Source: Massilia forsythiae
GTDB lineage: Bacteria > Pseudomonadota > Gammaproteobacteria > Burkholderiales > Burkholderiaceae_D
NCBI RefSeq assembly: GCF_012849555.1
Contig: NZ_CP051685.1
Coordinates: forward strand, 2,170,001-2,234,000
Reading direction: 5' to 3'
DNA length: 64,000 bases
Of this stretch, positions 38,719 through 46,330 are shown in pieces. Within the stretch, counting starts at the first letter, position 1, and every line of letters begins with the position of its first letter. The translations under genes and the position numbers were made by a program. The notes below the pieces were generated by a model. It saw only the letters and a program-made list of their open reading frames with translations. It was not told where the DNA came from and searched no databases.

Positions 38719-39339
38719 ATGGAAACGATACGGCAAGCGGCACACGAGCAGGCGGCACGCGAGCAGGCGGCAACGGCGGGCGTCACGCGGCGTCGCTTCG
38801 CGGGTGCGGTGGCGGCGCTGGTGGCCGGCGGCCTGCTGGCATCCTGCGCCAGCATCGTCGGGCCGCGCCGCGTCGAATTGCCGCAGGCGCGCCTGCAGGC
38901 CGGCCTGGAGCGCCGCTTCCCGCTGCACAACCGTATGCTGGAACTGTTCGACGTCCAGCTGACCCGGCCGCAACTGGCGATCATGCCGCAGAGCGACCGC
39001 GTCGGCCTCACGCTGGACGTGTCGGTGGCGCCGCCGTTCATGCGCCAGTCCTGGCGCGGCACCATGGGCCTGTCGGGGCGCCTGCTGCTGGACCCGGCGC
39101 GCAACGCCGTGTTCCTCACCGATACCCACGTCGACCGCTTCGACGTGAACGGGATCGACGCCGGCCAGTCGCGCGACCTCGGACGCGCGGCCGACCTGCT
39201 GGTGAACCAGCTGGTGCGCGACATGGCGGTGTACACCTTCCGCCCCGAAGACCTGCGCTACGCCGGCGTGCAGTTCGTGCCGACCCGGCTGGAGACGGCG
39301 CCCGGGGCGCTGTTCGTGACGCTCGAACCGGTGCGTTGA
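38719..39339 (+). CDS. DUF1439-like lipoprotein with a twin-arginine-type signal
   Basis: 206 residues. The N-terminal region carries TRRRFAGAVAALVAGGLLAS and a lipobox Cys43, so it looks like a lipoprotein with a Tat-style n-region. The body (LPQARLQAGLERRFPLHNRM, VSVAPPFMRQSWRGTMGLSG, VYTFRPEDLRYAGVQFVP) resembles the DUF1439 / YceB lipoprotein family, whose role is not defined. It follows the SDR gene by 54 bases, though the functions seem unrelated. The ATG at 38719 has a purine-rich upstream stretch. Confidence 0.75.
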   Translation: METIRQAAHEQAAREQAATAGVTRRRFAGAVAALVAGGLLASCASIVGPRRVELPQARLQAGLERRFPLHNRMLELFDVQLTRPQLAIMPQSDRVGLTLDVSVAPPFMRQSWRGTMGLSGRLLLDPARNAVFLTDTHVDRFDVNGIDAGQSRDLGRAADLLVNQLVRDMAVYTFRPEDLRYAGVQFVPTRLETAPGALFVTLEPVR

Positions 39340-39601
39340 CACCCCACGGTATTTTCCCGCGCCGCGCGGCCCTTGTCCTGGCTGCTATCATTTGCGGCAT
39401 TCGGGTGGTCCGGCAACTGTTGTTTCTGCAGGATGGGTAACGGCCAGGGCGTTGCACAGCCGACGCAATGGGTGCACACTGAATCGCATGGAAGGGCCGG
39501 CAGCAAGCAATGGTCAAGCGGGGCTTGCGCTTTCTCATGCACACAGTGTTCCACTGAAGTAATCTCTGCGTTACTGACGTGTTGCCGGTAAGGGGGTAGC
39601 C

Positions 39602-39811
39602 TTGGAAACGATACAGGAAAGTGTGCCCGGCCAGGGCCTGGCGGTCGAGCCGACCGCCGCGGCATCGTCGGGAGGCGCCGCGCCGACACGGCAGAGCCTG
39701 CCGCCGAAGGGCTCGTGCTGGTACTGCGAAAAGCCGCTCGACAGCGTGCGCCGCTTCTGCGGCAAGCCGTGCGCCGATTCGTTCGACGAGGAAGCGGAAT
39801 ACACCCGTTGA
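39602..39811 (+). CDS. Small Cys-rich protein of unknown function
   Basis: A 69-residue protein with a TTG start preceded by a strong GGGGG ribosome site six bases away. Its C-terminal half holds CWYCEKPLDSVRRFCGKPCA, four Cys spaced C-x2-C...C-x3-C as in small zinc ribbons, followed by an acidic end (FDEEAEYTR). The N-terminal half is low-complexity. It stands alone and is convergent with the HPt gene. Zinc binding is inferred from the Cys spacing. Confidence 0.6.
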   Translation: METIQESVPGQGLAVEPTAAASSGGAAPTRQSLPPKGSCWYCEKPLDSVRRFCGKPCADSFDEEAEYTR

Positions 39812-39893
39812 TCGGCCCCGGCAACCGGCTGCCGCTGGCGGCGCCGGCTGCCGCGCCGGTCACCATCATCGCGTGCGGCCGCGGCGCTCTTCG

Positions 39894-40559
39894 TCAGCCG
39901 GCCGCGCCGTGCCGTTTCAGCAGCGCCAGCGCGCCGTCGAAGTCGAAGGCATCGATCAAGCTTGCCAGTTCGCGGTAGCCGTGCTCCCCCAATTGCGCCG
40001 TCAATGCCGCCGCCGCGTCGCACACGAGGTCGACGGCGTCGCCGTTGCCGTCGTCGAGCAAACCGGCCAGGCGCGCCAGCACATCCCGGTCGTCGAATTG
40101 CCGCGCGGGCGCCGCCATGCGCACGGCGGCCTGCCTGGCGGCGTCCTGTGTTTCCAGCACGGTAGCGGGTACGGCGTCGAGTTCGCGCAGCACGCGCTCG
40201 AGGGCCCGTTCCAAGCGCGCCAGGTGCGGATAAGGATCGGCGCCATCGGCGCGCAGCACCTGTTCCAGCGCCTGCGCCGCACGCCGCAGCGGCACTGCCT
40301 CGATCAGTCCCGCCGCACCCTTGAGCGTGTGCGCCAGGCGCAGCGCCAGCGGTACGTCGCCGCCATCGAGGGCAGCGCGGATCCTGGCCGCCGCCGGGCG
40401 GTACTCGTTGCGGAAGCGCGCCAGCACGCGCGCGAGCAGGGCGCCGTCGCCCATCAGGCGCGCGATGGCGCCGGCATGGTCGATGTCCGCACCGGCGTCA
40501 CCGCCAGCATGCTCGCCACCGTCGCCGGGCTGCGCAGGCGGTTCGGCCAAATCGTTCAT
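39894..40559 (-). CDS. HPt-domain phosphotransfer protein
   Basis: About 221 residues. An N-terminal histidine phosphotransfer domain with the phospho-acceptor motif LAHTLKGAAGLI is followed by a second helical module ending YRELASLIDAFDFDGALALL, as seen at the C-terminus of hybrid histidine kinases. There is no kinase or receiver domain, so it is either a free-standing phosphotransfer protein or a detached tail of a hybrid kinase. It starts 10 bases after the CAP-domain lipoprotein and is probably co-transcribed with it. Confidence 0.82.
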   Translation of the reverse strand: MNDLAEPPAQPGDGGEHAGGDAGADIDHAGAIARLMGDGALLARVLARFRNEYRPAAARIRAALDGGDVPLALRLAHTLKGAAGLIEAVPLRRAAQALEQVLRADGADPYPHLARLERALERVLRELDAVPATVLETQDAARQAAVRMAAPARQFDDRDVLARLAGLLDDGNGDAVDLVCDAAAALTAQLGEHGYRELASLIDAFDFDGALALLKRHGAAG

Positions 40560-40569
40560 GCCGGACACG

Positions 40570-41550
40570 TCACTTGGTGGTGAACGACCAGGTCTTGCCG
40601 ACCGCGGCGCCGTTCAGCGTACCGATGAAGGTGACGTCGTAGATGGTGGCCGCCGCCAGCGGCGCCAGCGGGATGATGGCGACCGCGGACAGGTTGTGCC
40701 GCTGCAGCGGATTGCTGCTCGCCACCTGGTTGTCCACCTGGCGCGTCGCCAGGTCGGTGGTGGCGCCGCGCGGGCGCACCGTGAAGCTTTGTACCGCGAT
40801 GACGTTGCTCAGGTTGGTTTGCAGGCTGATCGGGTAGCCGACCTCGTTCCGGTCCGGCACCGGATCCGGTTCTTCCGAATCGCTGAGAAAATTGACCTGC
40901 ACCTGGGTCTGGCCATTGAAGGGCCAGGCGGCGAGGGCGCCGGCGGCCAGGCCGCTGCCCAGGCCGTTGTTGGCGGCGAAATCGGCGGTCAGGTAGTTGT
41001 AGCCGGCCGAAGTCGCCGCGGCGCCGCTGCCGATTTCCTTGAACTGCGGCTCGAACATGACGAAGCGGTGATAGATCGCCGTCACCAGTTCTTCCGCCAT
41101 GGTGAAGCCGTTTTGCCTGGAACTGGCGGCGATCACCTCGCCGATGGCATTCGACCCGGTGAAGGTGTAGCCGGCCGCGCGCATGCGGTCGGCCAGCGCC
41201 GCACCGGTGAAGCCCTGCTTGCCGGCCTGCTGGTCGTGGGTGACCGTGTTGTTGATGCGCTGGTAATCCGAGTGGCCCTGGGCCGCGCTATCGATGATGG
41301 TGTTGTGTTCCAGCGTGGGCAGGCCGATCTGGCTGCGGCGGTAATTGATCCAGTTGCGGCCATCGGTGGCCACGTTGCCGGATAGCGCGGGCGCCGCGGC
41401 ATCGGTGCCGGCGACGCCGGTGGCCGGCGTGGCGCTGGCGGCACTCGACGTCGTGCCGTTGCCGCTGCCGCCGCCCCCGCAGGCCGCCAGCGCCCAGGCG
41501 GCGACCAGGGCGCCGAGCATGCCCTTCGTGCGATGCATCTTGCTCATCAT
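40570..41550 (-). CDS. CAP-domain (SCP/PR1-like) lipoprotein
   Basis: 326 residues from an ATG five bases after a GGAG. A signal peptide with a lipobox (ALAAC) is followed by a Gly/Ser/Thr/Ala-rich linker, then a CAP domain: LNHxR-like start WINYRRSQIGLPTLEHNTII, AAQGHSDYQ and HDQQAGKQGFTG. The C-terminal ~100 residues form a beta-rich region (VTFIGTLNGAAVGKTWSFTT). Bacterial CAP proteins are secreted or surface proteins without one known role. It is divergent from pssA. Confidence 0.82.
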   Translation of the reverse strand: MMSKMHRTKGMLGALVAAWALAACGGGGSGNGTTSSAASATPATGVAGTDAAAPALSGNVATDGRNWINYRRSQIGLPTLEHNTIIDSAAQGHSDYQRINNTVTHDQQAGKQGFTGAALADRMRAAGYTFTGSNAIGEVIAASSRQNGFTMAEELVTAIYHRFVMFEPQFKEIGSGAAATSAGYNYLTADFAANNGLGSGLAAGALAAWPFNGQTQVQVNFLSDSEEPDPVPDRNEVGYPISLQTNLSNVIAVQSFTVRPRGATTDLATRQVDNQVASSNPLQRHNLSAVAIIPLAPLAAATIYDVTFIGTLNGAAVGKTWSFTTK

Positions 41551-41696
41551 ATCCACTCCAACGTGCGCCGCCAGCGGGGCAAAAGAGCCTCCATTCTAGG
41601 ACAAATCGCGGATCGGCGATGGCGCCGCGCAGCGAATTCGAAACGCGCTTAAGTACATGTAAAATAAGCCAATATTTCACCTTCCGAGCAAACGAT

Positions 41697-42470
41697 TTGA
41701 ATCCCAGCCTCGCCCGCGCCAAGTTCGCCCTGCCCAGTTTCGTGACCCTGCTGTCGATCGCCTGCGGCTTCGGCAGCATCGTGATCTCGGTCGACAATGC
41801 CCAGGTGGGCGACCCCGCCGACTACCGCCTGGCCGCGATCCTGCTGGTGCTGGCCGGCGTGTTCGACGCGCTGGACGGCTTCGTGGCGCGTGCCACCAAC
41901 ACCCAGTCGGCCTTCGGCGTGCAGCTCGATTCGATCGCCGACGTGATGAACTTCGGCTGCGCGCCCGGCCTGCTGCTGTACTGCTACGGCTTCGCGCAGA
42001 TGAGCGCGGCGCACCCGACCCTGGTGCGCATGGGCGGCCTGGCCTGCTTCGTGTTCGTCGCCTGCGGCGCGCTGCGCCTGGCGCGCTTCAACGTCATGGT
42101 CGGCAAGACCGACCCGCGCTACTTCGTCGGCATGCCGATCACCGCCGGCGCCGCCTGCGTGGCCTCGGTCGTGGTGGCCTGGCCGGACCCGATGGCGAGC
42201 ATGGCGCAGGCCTTCATGGTGATGGCGCTGATGATCGGGGTCGGCACGCTAATGGTGTCGACGCTGCGCTTTCCCAGCTCGAAGCAGCCAAAATCGACGC
42301 TGCTCGCCGCGGTCGGCGTGTGCGTGGTCTTGCTGGCACTATTGCAGACGCGCTTCTTCGTGCTGTTCTTCGTGTTCTATATCGCCGCCACGCTGCTGCT
42401 GAACATGGCGTGGAAGGGCGGTTGGCGCGGCGTGGCGCCGCCCAAGGTGTTCGACGACGCCGACGATTGA
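41697..42470 (+). CDS. pssA: CDP-diacylglycerol-serine O-phosphatidyltransferase
   Basis: Makes phosphatidylserine, the precursor of phosphatidylethanolamine, in the inner membrane. About 257 residues with several membrane helices. The CDP-alcohol phosphotransferase signature D-G-x2-A-R-x8-G-x3-D-x3-D is complete in DALDGFVARATNTQSAFGVQ and the following LDSIADV. The TTG at 41697 (reading MNPSLARAKFALPSFVTLLS) fits the family start; the open ATG reading at 41619 has no family match. Confidence 0.9.
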   Translation: MNPSLARAKFALPSFVTLLSIACGFGSIVISVDNAQVGDPADYRLAAILLVLAGVFDALDGFVARATNTQSAFGVQLDSIADVMNFGCAPGLLLYCYGFAQMSAAHPTLVRMGGLACFVFVACGALRLARFNVMVGKTDPRYFVGMPITAGAACVASVVVAWPDPMASMAQAFMVMALMIGVGTLMVSTLRFPSSKQPKSTLLAAVGVCVVLLALLQTRFFVLFFVFYIAATLLLNMAWKGGWRGVAPPKVFDDADD

Positions 42471-42479
42471 ACGTTCGCG

Positions 42480-42788
42480 TTACGCGAACTTGTCGAACAA
42501 GGCCGCCAGGCGCGCCGCGCTTTCCCTGGCTTCGTCAATGTCGGCCGCGTTGCCGGTATGGGTGACGATGCTGGCCGTCAGCAGCTGCACGAAGGAGCGG
42601 TCGAGCGCCTTGCGCGCGGCCGCCATCTGCTGCGCCACCGCCTCGCAATCGGACGGCGCGTCGGCCAGCGCCACCAGCTTCTGGATGCCGCGCAGCTGGC
42701 CTTCCACGCGCGCCAGGCGGTTGAGCAGGTCCTTTTTCTGCTGGGCGCTCAGGGCGCGCCCCTCGACGATCTTCAGCGAATCGGGCAT
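42480..42788 (-). CDS. CsoR/FrmR-family repressor
   Basis: A 102-residue all-helical DNA-binding protein (DUF156). The pattern KKDLLNRLARVEGQLRGIQK and CEAVAQQMAAARKALDRS with Cys48 and a later His77 resembles the formaldehyde- or metal-sensing members (FrmR, RcnR, CsoR). The ligand cannot be fixed from sequence. It is 13 bases downstream of an aldo/keto reductase, so both may share one transcript. frmA is in the window but 20 kb away. Confidence 0.82.
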   Translation of the reverse strand: MPDSLKIVEGRALSAQQKKDLLNRLARVEGQLRGIQKLVALADAPSDCEAVAQQMAAARKALDRSFVQLLTASIVTHTGNAADIDEARESAARLAALFDKFA

Positions 42789-42801
42789 GGGAGAATAAGG
42801 T

Positions 42802-43728
42802 TCAAGCGACTTCGTGGCCGCGCGCCGCGCGCAGGATCGCGAACCAGTCGGTGCGCGCCAGCTGGAAGCCGGCGCCGGCCACCGCCACCTTGATCGCCTC
42901 GATGCGTCCGGAGCCGGTCAGCGGGATCGGGCGCGACGGCAGCTGCATGATCCAGGCGAAGACCACGCTGGCGAACGGCTGGTGCAGGCGATCGGCGATT
43001 TCCTTGATCACCAGGCGCAGTTGTTCGGCGCCGGCATCGTTGGCGCTGAACAGGCGGCCGCCGCCCAGCGGCGACCAGATCATCGGCGCCACGCCCCGGT
43101 CCTGCAGGCCGTCGAAGGTCTCGTCGAACAGCGGCGCTACGTGCAGCGGCGAGAACTCGACCTGGTTGGTGGCGAGCCGGATGCGGCGGTCGAGCGATTC
43201 GAACTGGTGGCGGCTGAAGTTCGACACGCCGAAGTGCAGCACCTTGCCGGCCTCGCGCAGGCGCGTGAAGGCGCCGGCGACTTCGTCGAAATCCATCAGC
43301 GGGTCGGGACGGTGGATCAGCAGCAGGTCGAGGCGGTCGGTGTGCAGCTGGCGTAGCGATTCCTCGGCCGAGGCGATGATGTGGGCGACAGTCGTGTCGT
43401 AGTGCTGGATGGTGTGCTGCGGGCGCTTGCCGGAAACGAGCTTGATGCCGCACTTGCTGACCAGCTGAATGCGCGCGCGCAGCGATGGCTGCGCACGCAG
43501 CGCCTCGCCGAACAGGCCCTCGACGCCGTAGTTGCCGTAGATGTCGGCGTGGTCGAACGAGGTCACGCCGATGGCGATGCACTGCTCGATGAAGGCCACG
43601 CGCTGCTCGACCGTCATGCCCCAGTCGACCATGCGCCACATGCCGGCGACCACGCGCGACAGTTCGAGTCCGCCTTCGCGGGTCAGGATGCGCGGGCAGG
43701 ACAGGTCGTGGGGGAGGGCGTGGGTCAT
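42802..43728 (-). CDS. Aldo/keto reductase, YdhF-like
   Basis: A predicted NADPH-dependent oxidoreductase of 308 residues. SRVVAGMWRMVDWGMTVEQR at the N-terminus, the catalytic Asp/Tyr region FDHADIYGNYGVEGLFGEAL, Lys in VSKCGIKL, and the His in LDLLLIHRPDPLMD are all present. These match the E. coli YdhF group, whose substrate is unknown. It is the first gene of a short unit with a CsoR/FrmR repressor. Confidence 0.88.
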   Translation of the reverse strand: MTHALPHDLSCPRILTREGGLELSRVVAGMWRMVDWGMTVEQRVAFIEQCIAIGVTSFDHADIYGNYGVEGLFGEALRAQPSLRARIQLVSKCGIKLVSGKRPQHTIQHYDTTVAHIIASAEESLRQLHTDRLDLLLIHRPDPLMDFDEVAGAFTRLREAGKVLHFGVSNFSRHQFESLDRRIRLATNQVEFSPLHVAPLFDETFDGLQDRGVAPMIWSPLGGGRLFSANDAGAEQLRLVIKEIADRLHQPFASVVFAWIMQLPSRPIPLTGSGRIEAIKVAVAGAGFQLARTDWFAILRAARGHEVA

Positions 43729-43804
43729 GGGTGTGCTTTCAGGTGATCAGGTTGCAGAGATTGCATGATTATAGCGATGCCAACCATGTATCGCTGCCTC
43801 AAAA

Positions 43805-43995
43805 CGTCGTTCCCGCGCAGGCGCACTGCTGTCCAAGATAATCGTTATCTCTGCTTTAACCCATAGCTCGTCGTCCCCGCGCAGGCGGGGACCCATACTG
43901 AGCAACAGAATTCATTACCATTGAAGCAACTGGAATATTTCAGAAATACCAACTGTGGATGCTCAGCATGGGTCCCCGCCTGCGCGGGGACGACG
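43805..43995. repeat. REPIN-like element, copy 3, with an upstream half-REP module
   Basis: The half-REP at 43805 (CGTCGTTCCCGCGCAGGCGC, then text ending CTGTCCAAGATA) is nearly identical to the one before copy 2. The main body at 43869-43995 is almost the exact reverse complement of copy 2, including the ~70-base core. It lies between the 5' side of the YdhF-like reductase and the 3' end of the carboxypeptidase gene. Confidence 0.85.
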
Positions 43996-44013
43996 CTACG
44001 TGTGCTGCGATCG

Positions 44014-45162
44014 TCACTTCATCCACAAGCGCATCGAATCCCACGCCCGCCCGAACACCGACGCTTCCGGCACTTCCTCCAGCGCCACCACCGGCAGCGC
44101 CAGCAGCGGTTTGCCGTCCACCATCATCTTCAGCGTGCCGACGCGGCCGTTGCGCGGCAGCGGCGCCACCAGCGGGTCCTTGCGCTCCAGCACCGGCTTC
44201 ATCTTTTGCGCCACGCCTTTCGGCACCGTCACCAGCACGTCGTTCAGGAAGCCGATCTTGACGGTCGATTTGGAACCCTTCCAGACTTCCGGGGTCTGGA
44301 TCGCCTGGCCCTTCGAGTACAGCTTGACGGTGTCGAAGTTCTGGTAGCCCCAGTTCAGCAGCTTCTGGCTTTCCGCGGTGCGGTTGCCGTCCGAGGTGGC
44401 GCCGGACAGCACCGAGATCAGGCGGCGTTCGCCCGAGTTGCCGTTGGGGCGATGGGCCGAGGCGATCATACTGAAGCCCGAGGCTTCGGTGTGGCCGGTC
44501 TTCATGCCGTCCACGGTCGGGTCCAGCCACAGCAGGCGGTTGCGGTTCTGCTGCTTGATCTTGTTGTAGGTGAATTCCTTGACCGAGTCGATCTTGTAGA
44601 ACTCGGGGAAGTCCTTGATCACGTGCGAGGCCAGTGTCGACAAATCGCGCGCGGTGGAAAAATTGTCCGGGCTGGGCAGGCCGTGCGGGTTGGCGAAGCG
44701 GGTGTTCGTCATGCCCATGCGCTGGGCCTGCTCGTTCATCAGGTGCACGAAGGTGGCCTCGTCGCCGGCCACCGCCTCGGCCAGCGCCACCGCCGCATCG
44801 TTGCCCGACTGGACCATCAGGCCGTACAGCAGGTCGTTCACCTTGACCGGGGTGGCCGGGTCGATGAACATCTTCGAGCTGCTGCCGTCGACCTTCCAGG
44901 CGCGCACCGACACGTTGACCATCTGGTCGAGCGTGAGCTTCTTGTCGCGCAGCGCGCCGAACACCACGTAGGCGGTCATGACCTTGGTCAGCGAGGCCGG
45001 TTCGATGCGCGCGTCCGGATCCTGCGAGGCGATGATCTGGCCGCTGGTGGCGTCCAGCAGCAGCCAGGAACGGGCGGCGATTTGCGGGGCCGGCACGGTC
45101 TGGGCGCTGGCGGCGGACATCAGGAGGGCACTGGCGGCGAGCGCCGCGATTAACTTTTTCAT
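44014..45162 (-). CDS. D-alanyl-D-alanine carboxypeptidase (PBP5/6 family)
   Basis: Trims the terminal D-Ala from peptidoglycan pentapeptides in the periplasm. 382 residues from MKKLIAALAASALLMSAASA, a signal peptide cleaved before QTVPAPQ. Catalytic motifs SLTK (Ser57-Lys60), SGN (119-121) and KTG (221-223) are intact, followed by the beta-rich PBP5 C-terminal domain and an amphipathic anchor (GRAWDSMRLWMK). The frame is open upstream to 45243, but the signal peptide fixes the start. Confidence 0.94.
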   Translation of the reverse strand: MKKLIAALAASALLMSAASAQTVPAPQIAARSWLLLDATSGQIIASQDPDARIEPASLTKVMTAYVVFGALRDKKLTLDQMVNVSVRAWKVDGSSSKMFIDPATPVKVNDLLYGLMVQSGNDAAVALAEAVAGDEATFVHLMNEQAQRMGMTNTRFANPHGLPSPDNFSTARDLSTLASHVIKDFPEFYKIDSVKEFTYNKIKQQNRNRLLWLDPTVDGMKTGHTEASGFSMIASAHRPNGNSGERRLISVLSGATSDGNRTAESQKLLNWGYQNFDTVKLYSKGQAIQTPEVWKGSKSTVKIGFLNDVLVTVPKGVAQKMKPVLERKDPLVAPLPRNGRVGTLKMMVDGKPLLALPVVALEEVPEASVFGRAWDSMRLWMK

Positions 45163-45258
45163 GGGAGCAAACGAGGTGAGCAGTAGAAGATGGGGCGCAA
45201 TGCGCAGGCAGTGCTCAAAGGTTTCCCCTTGAGCATTGCCCAAGAAAAAGACAGTGAA

Positions 45259-45909
45259 TTATAGGGCAGGGCCCGGACCACCGTCACGCCGCCACAGTTG
45301 CGCGACGAGATTTTTGATGTGCACGAGCTTGCGGTGGAAAAAATGGTCGGCGCCCGGGATCACGGTCACCGGGATGTCGAGCGGGCGCGCCCACTCGAAC
45401 ACCTGCGCCAGTGTGATGGTGTCGTCGAGTTCGCCGTGGATCAGGATGGTGTCGGGCGGGACCGGCGGCATCGGCCACTTGCCGGCGGCGGTGCCGACCA
45501 GCGCCAGCCGCTCGGCGGGGCGGCCCTGGGCGGTCAAGCGTTGCTGCAGCTGGGCCTGCACGAAGGTGCCGAACGAAAAGCCGCTCAAGGCCACCGGCAG
45601 GCCGGGGTACTGCTGCAGCATGTAATCGAACATGACTTCCATGTCGTCGACTTCGCCGCGGCCGTCGTCGTACACCCCTTCCGATGCGCCCACGCCGCGG
45701 AAGTTGAAGCGCGCCGTCACGTAGCCGAGGCCGACGAAGGCGCGCGCCAGCGTCTGCGCCACCTTGTTGTCCATGGTGCCGCCGTACAGCGGGTGAGGGT
45801 GCGCCACCAGGGCGATGCCGCGCGGCGTGCCGTCCTCGGGTTCGTCCAGCACGCATTCCATCTTGCCGGCGTGGCCGGTCAGGTAAAACTTTTGCGATTG
45901 CTTGTTCAT
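45259..45909 (-). CDS. Alpha/beta hydrolase
   Basis: A predicted cytosolic serine hydrolase of 216 residues. The nucleophile elbow is GFSFG (Ser112), the acid is probably in HGELDDTI, and the His is in GADHFFH. AHPHPLYGGTMDNKVAQTLA and RFNFRGVGASEG are typical of this small dienelactone-hydrolase-like group. The substrate is unknown. It follows a thioredoxin-like ferredoxin gene by seven bases. Confidence 0.87.
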   Translation of the reverse strand: MNKQSQKFYLTGHAGKMECVLDEPEDGTPRGIALVAHPHPLYGGTMDNKVAQTLARAFVGLGYVTARFNFRGVGASEGVYDDGRGEVDDMEVMFDYMLQQYPGLPVALSGFSFGTFVQAQLQQRLTAQGRPAERLALVGTAAGKWPMPPVPPDTILIHGELDDTITLAQVFEWARPLDIPVTVIPGADHFFHRKLVHIKNLVAQLWRRDGGPGPAL

Positions 45910-45916
45910 GTGGGCG

Positions 45917-46243
45917 TCAGATTTTCAGGCGCTCGACCACTTCGCCCTTGCCGATGTGGCGGTCGATGATCTCGTCGATGTCCGCGTTGTCCACGTAGGT
46001 GTACCAGGTGCCTTGCGGGTAGACCACCAGCACCGGGCCTTCCTCGCAACGGTCCATGCAGCCGGCCTTGTTGATGCGCACGCGGCCGTGGCCGTTCAGG
46101 TCGAGTTCCTTGACGCGCTTCTTGGCGTGCTTTTGCGCGGCTTCGGCGCCGTGCGCGCCGCAGCTCTCGCGGCAATCCTTGCCCTCGCGCTCGTTCATGC
46201 AGAAGAACACGTGGTGCTCGTAATAGGGTTTGGTGTCGTTCAT
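45917..46243 (-). CDS. Thioredoxin-like [2Fe-2S] ferredoxin
   Basis: 108 residues. The family pattern is a first Cys in HHVFFCMNERE, CRESCG, and a pair in GCMDRCEEGP, which together bind one [2Fe-2S] cluster in a thioredoxin fold. PVLVVYPQGTWYTYV is the typical C-terminal strand. Electron transfer is the likely role; the partner is unknown. The ATG at 46243 fits the family start. It precedes the alpha/beta hydrolase in a probable two-gene unit. Confidence 0.88.
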   Translation of the reverse strand: MNDTKPYYEHHVFFCMNEREGKDCRESCGAHGAEAAQKHAKKRVKELDLNGHGRVRINKAGCMDRCEEGPVLVVYPQGTWYTYVDNADIDEIIDRHIGKGEVVERLKI

Positions 46244-46330
46244 GTCGTTCTCGATTGGGTCAACGCGGCCGGTGTCCGCCATCGGCCACCATGATACGCC
46301 CTTATGCCGTGGGCTTCCGTCCGCTTAGGT

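Noticed and set aside
42473..42489. GTTCGCG/CGCGAAC hairpin between pssA and the CsoR-like gene as a two-way terminator
   Set aside because: The stem overlaps the CsoR-like stop codon and there is no T-run on either side.
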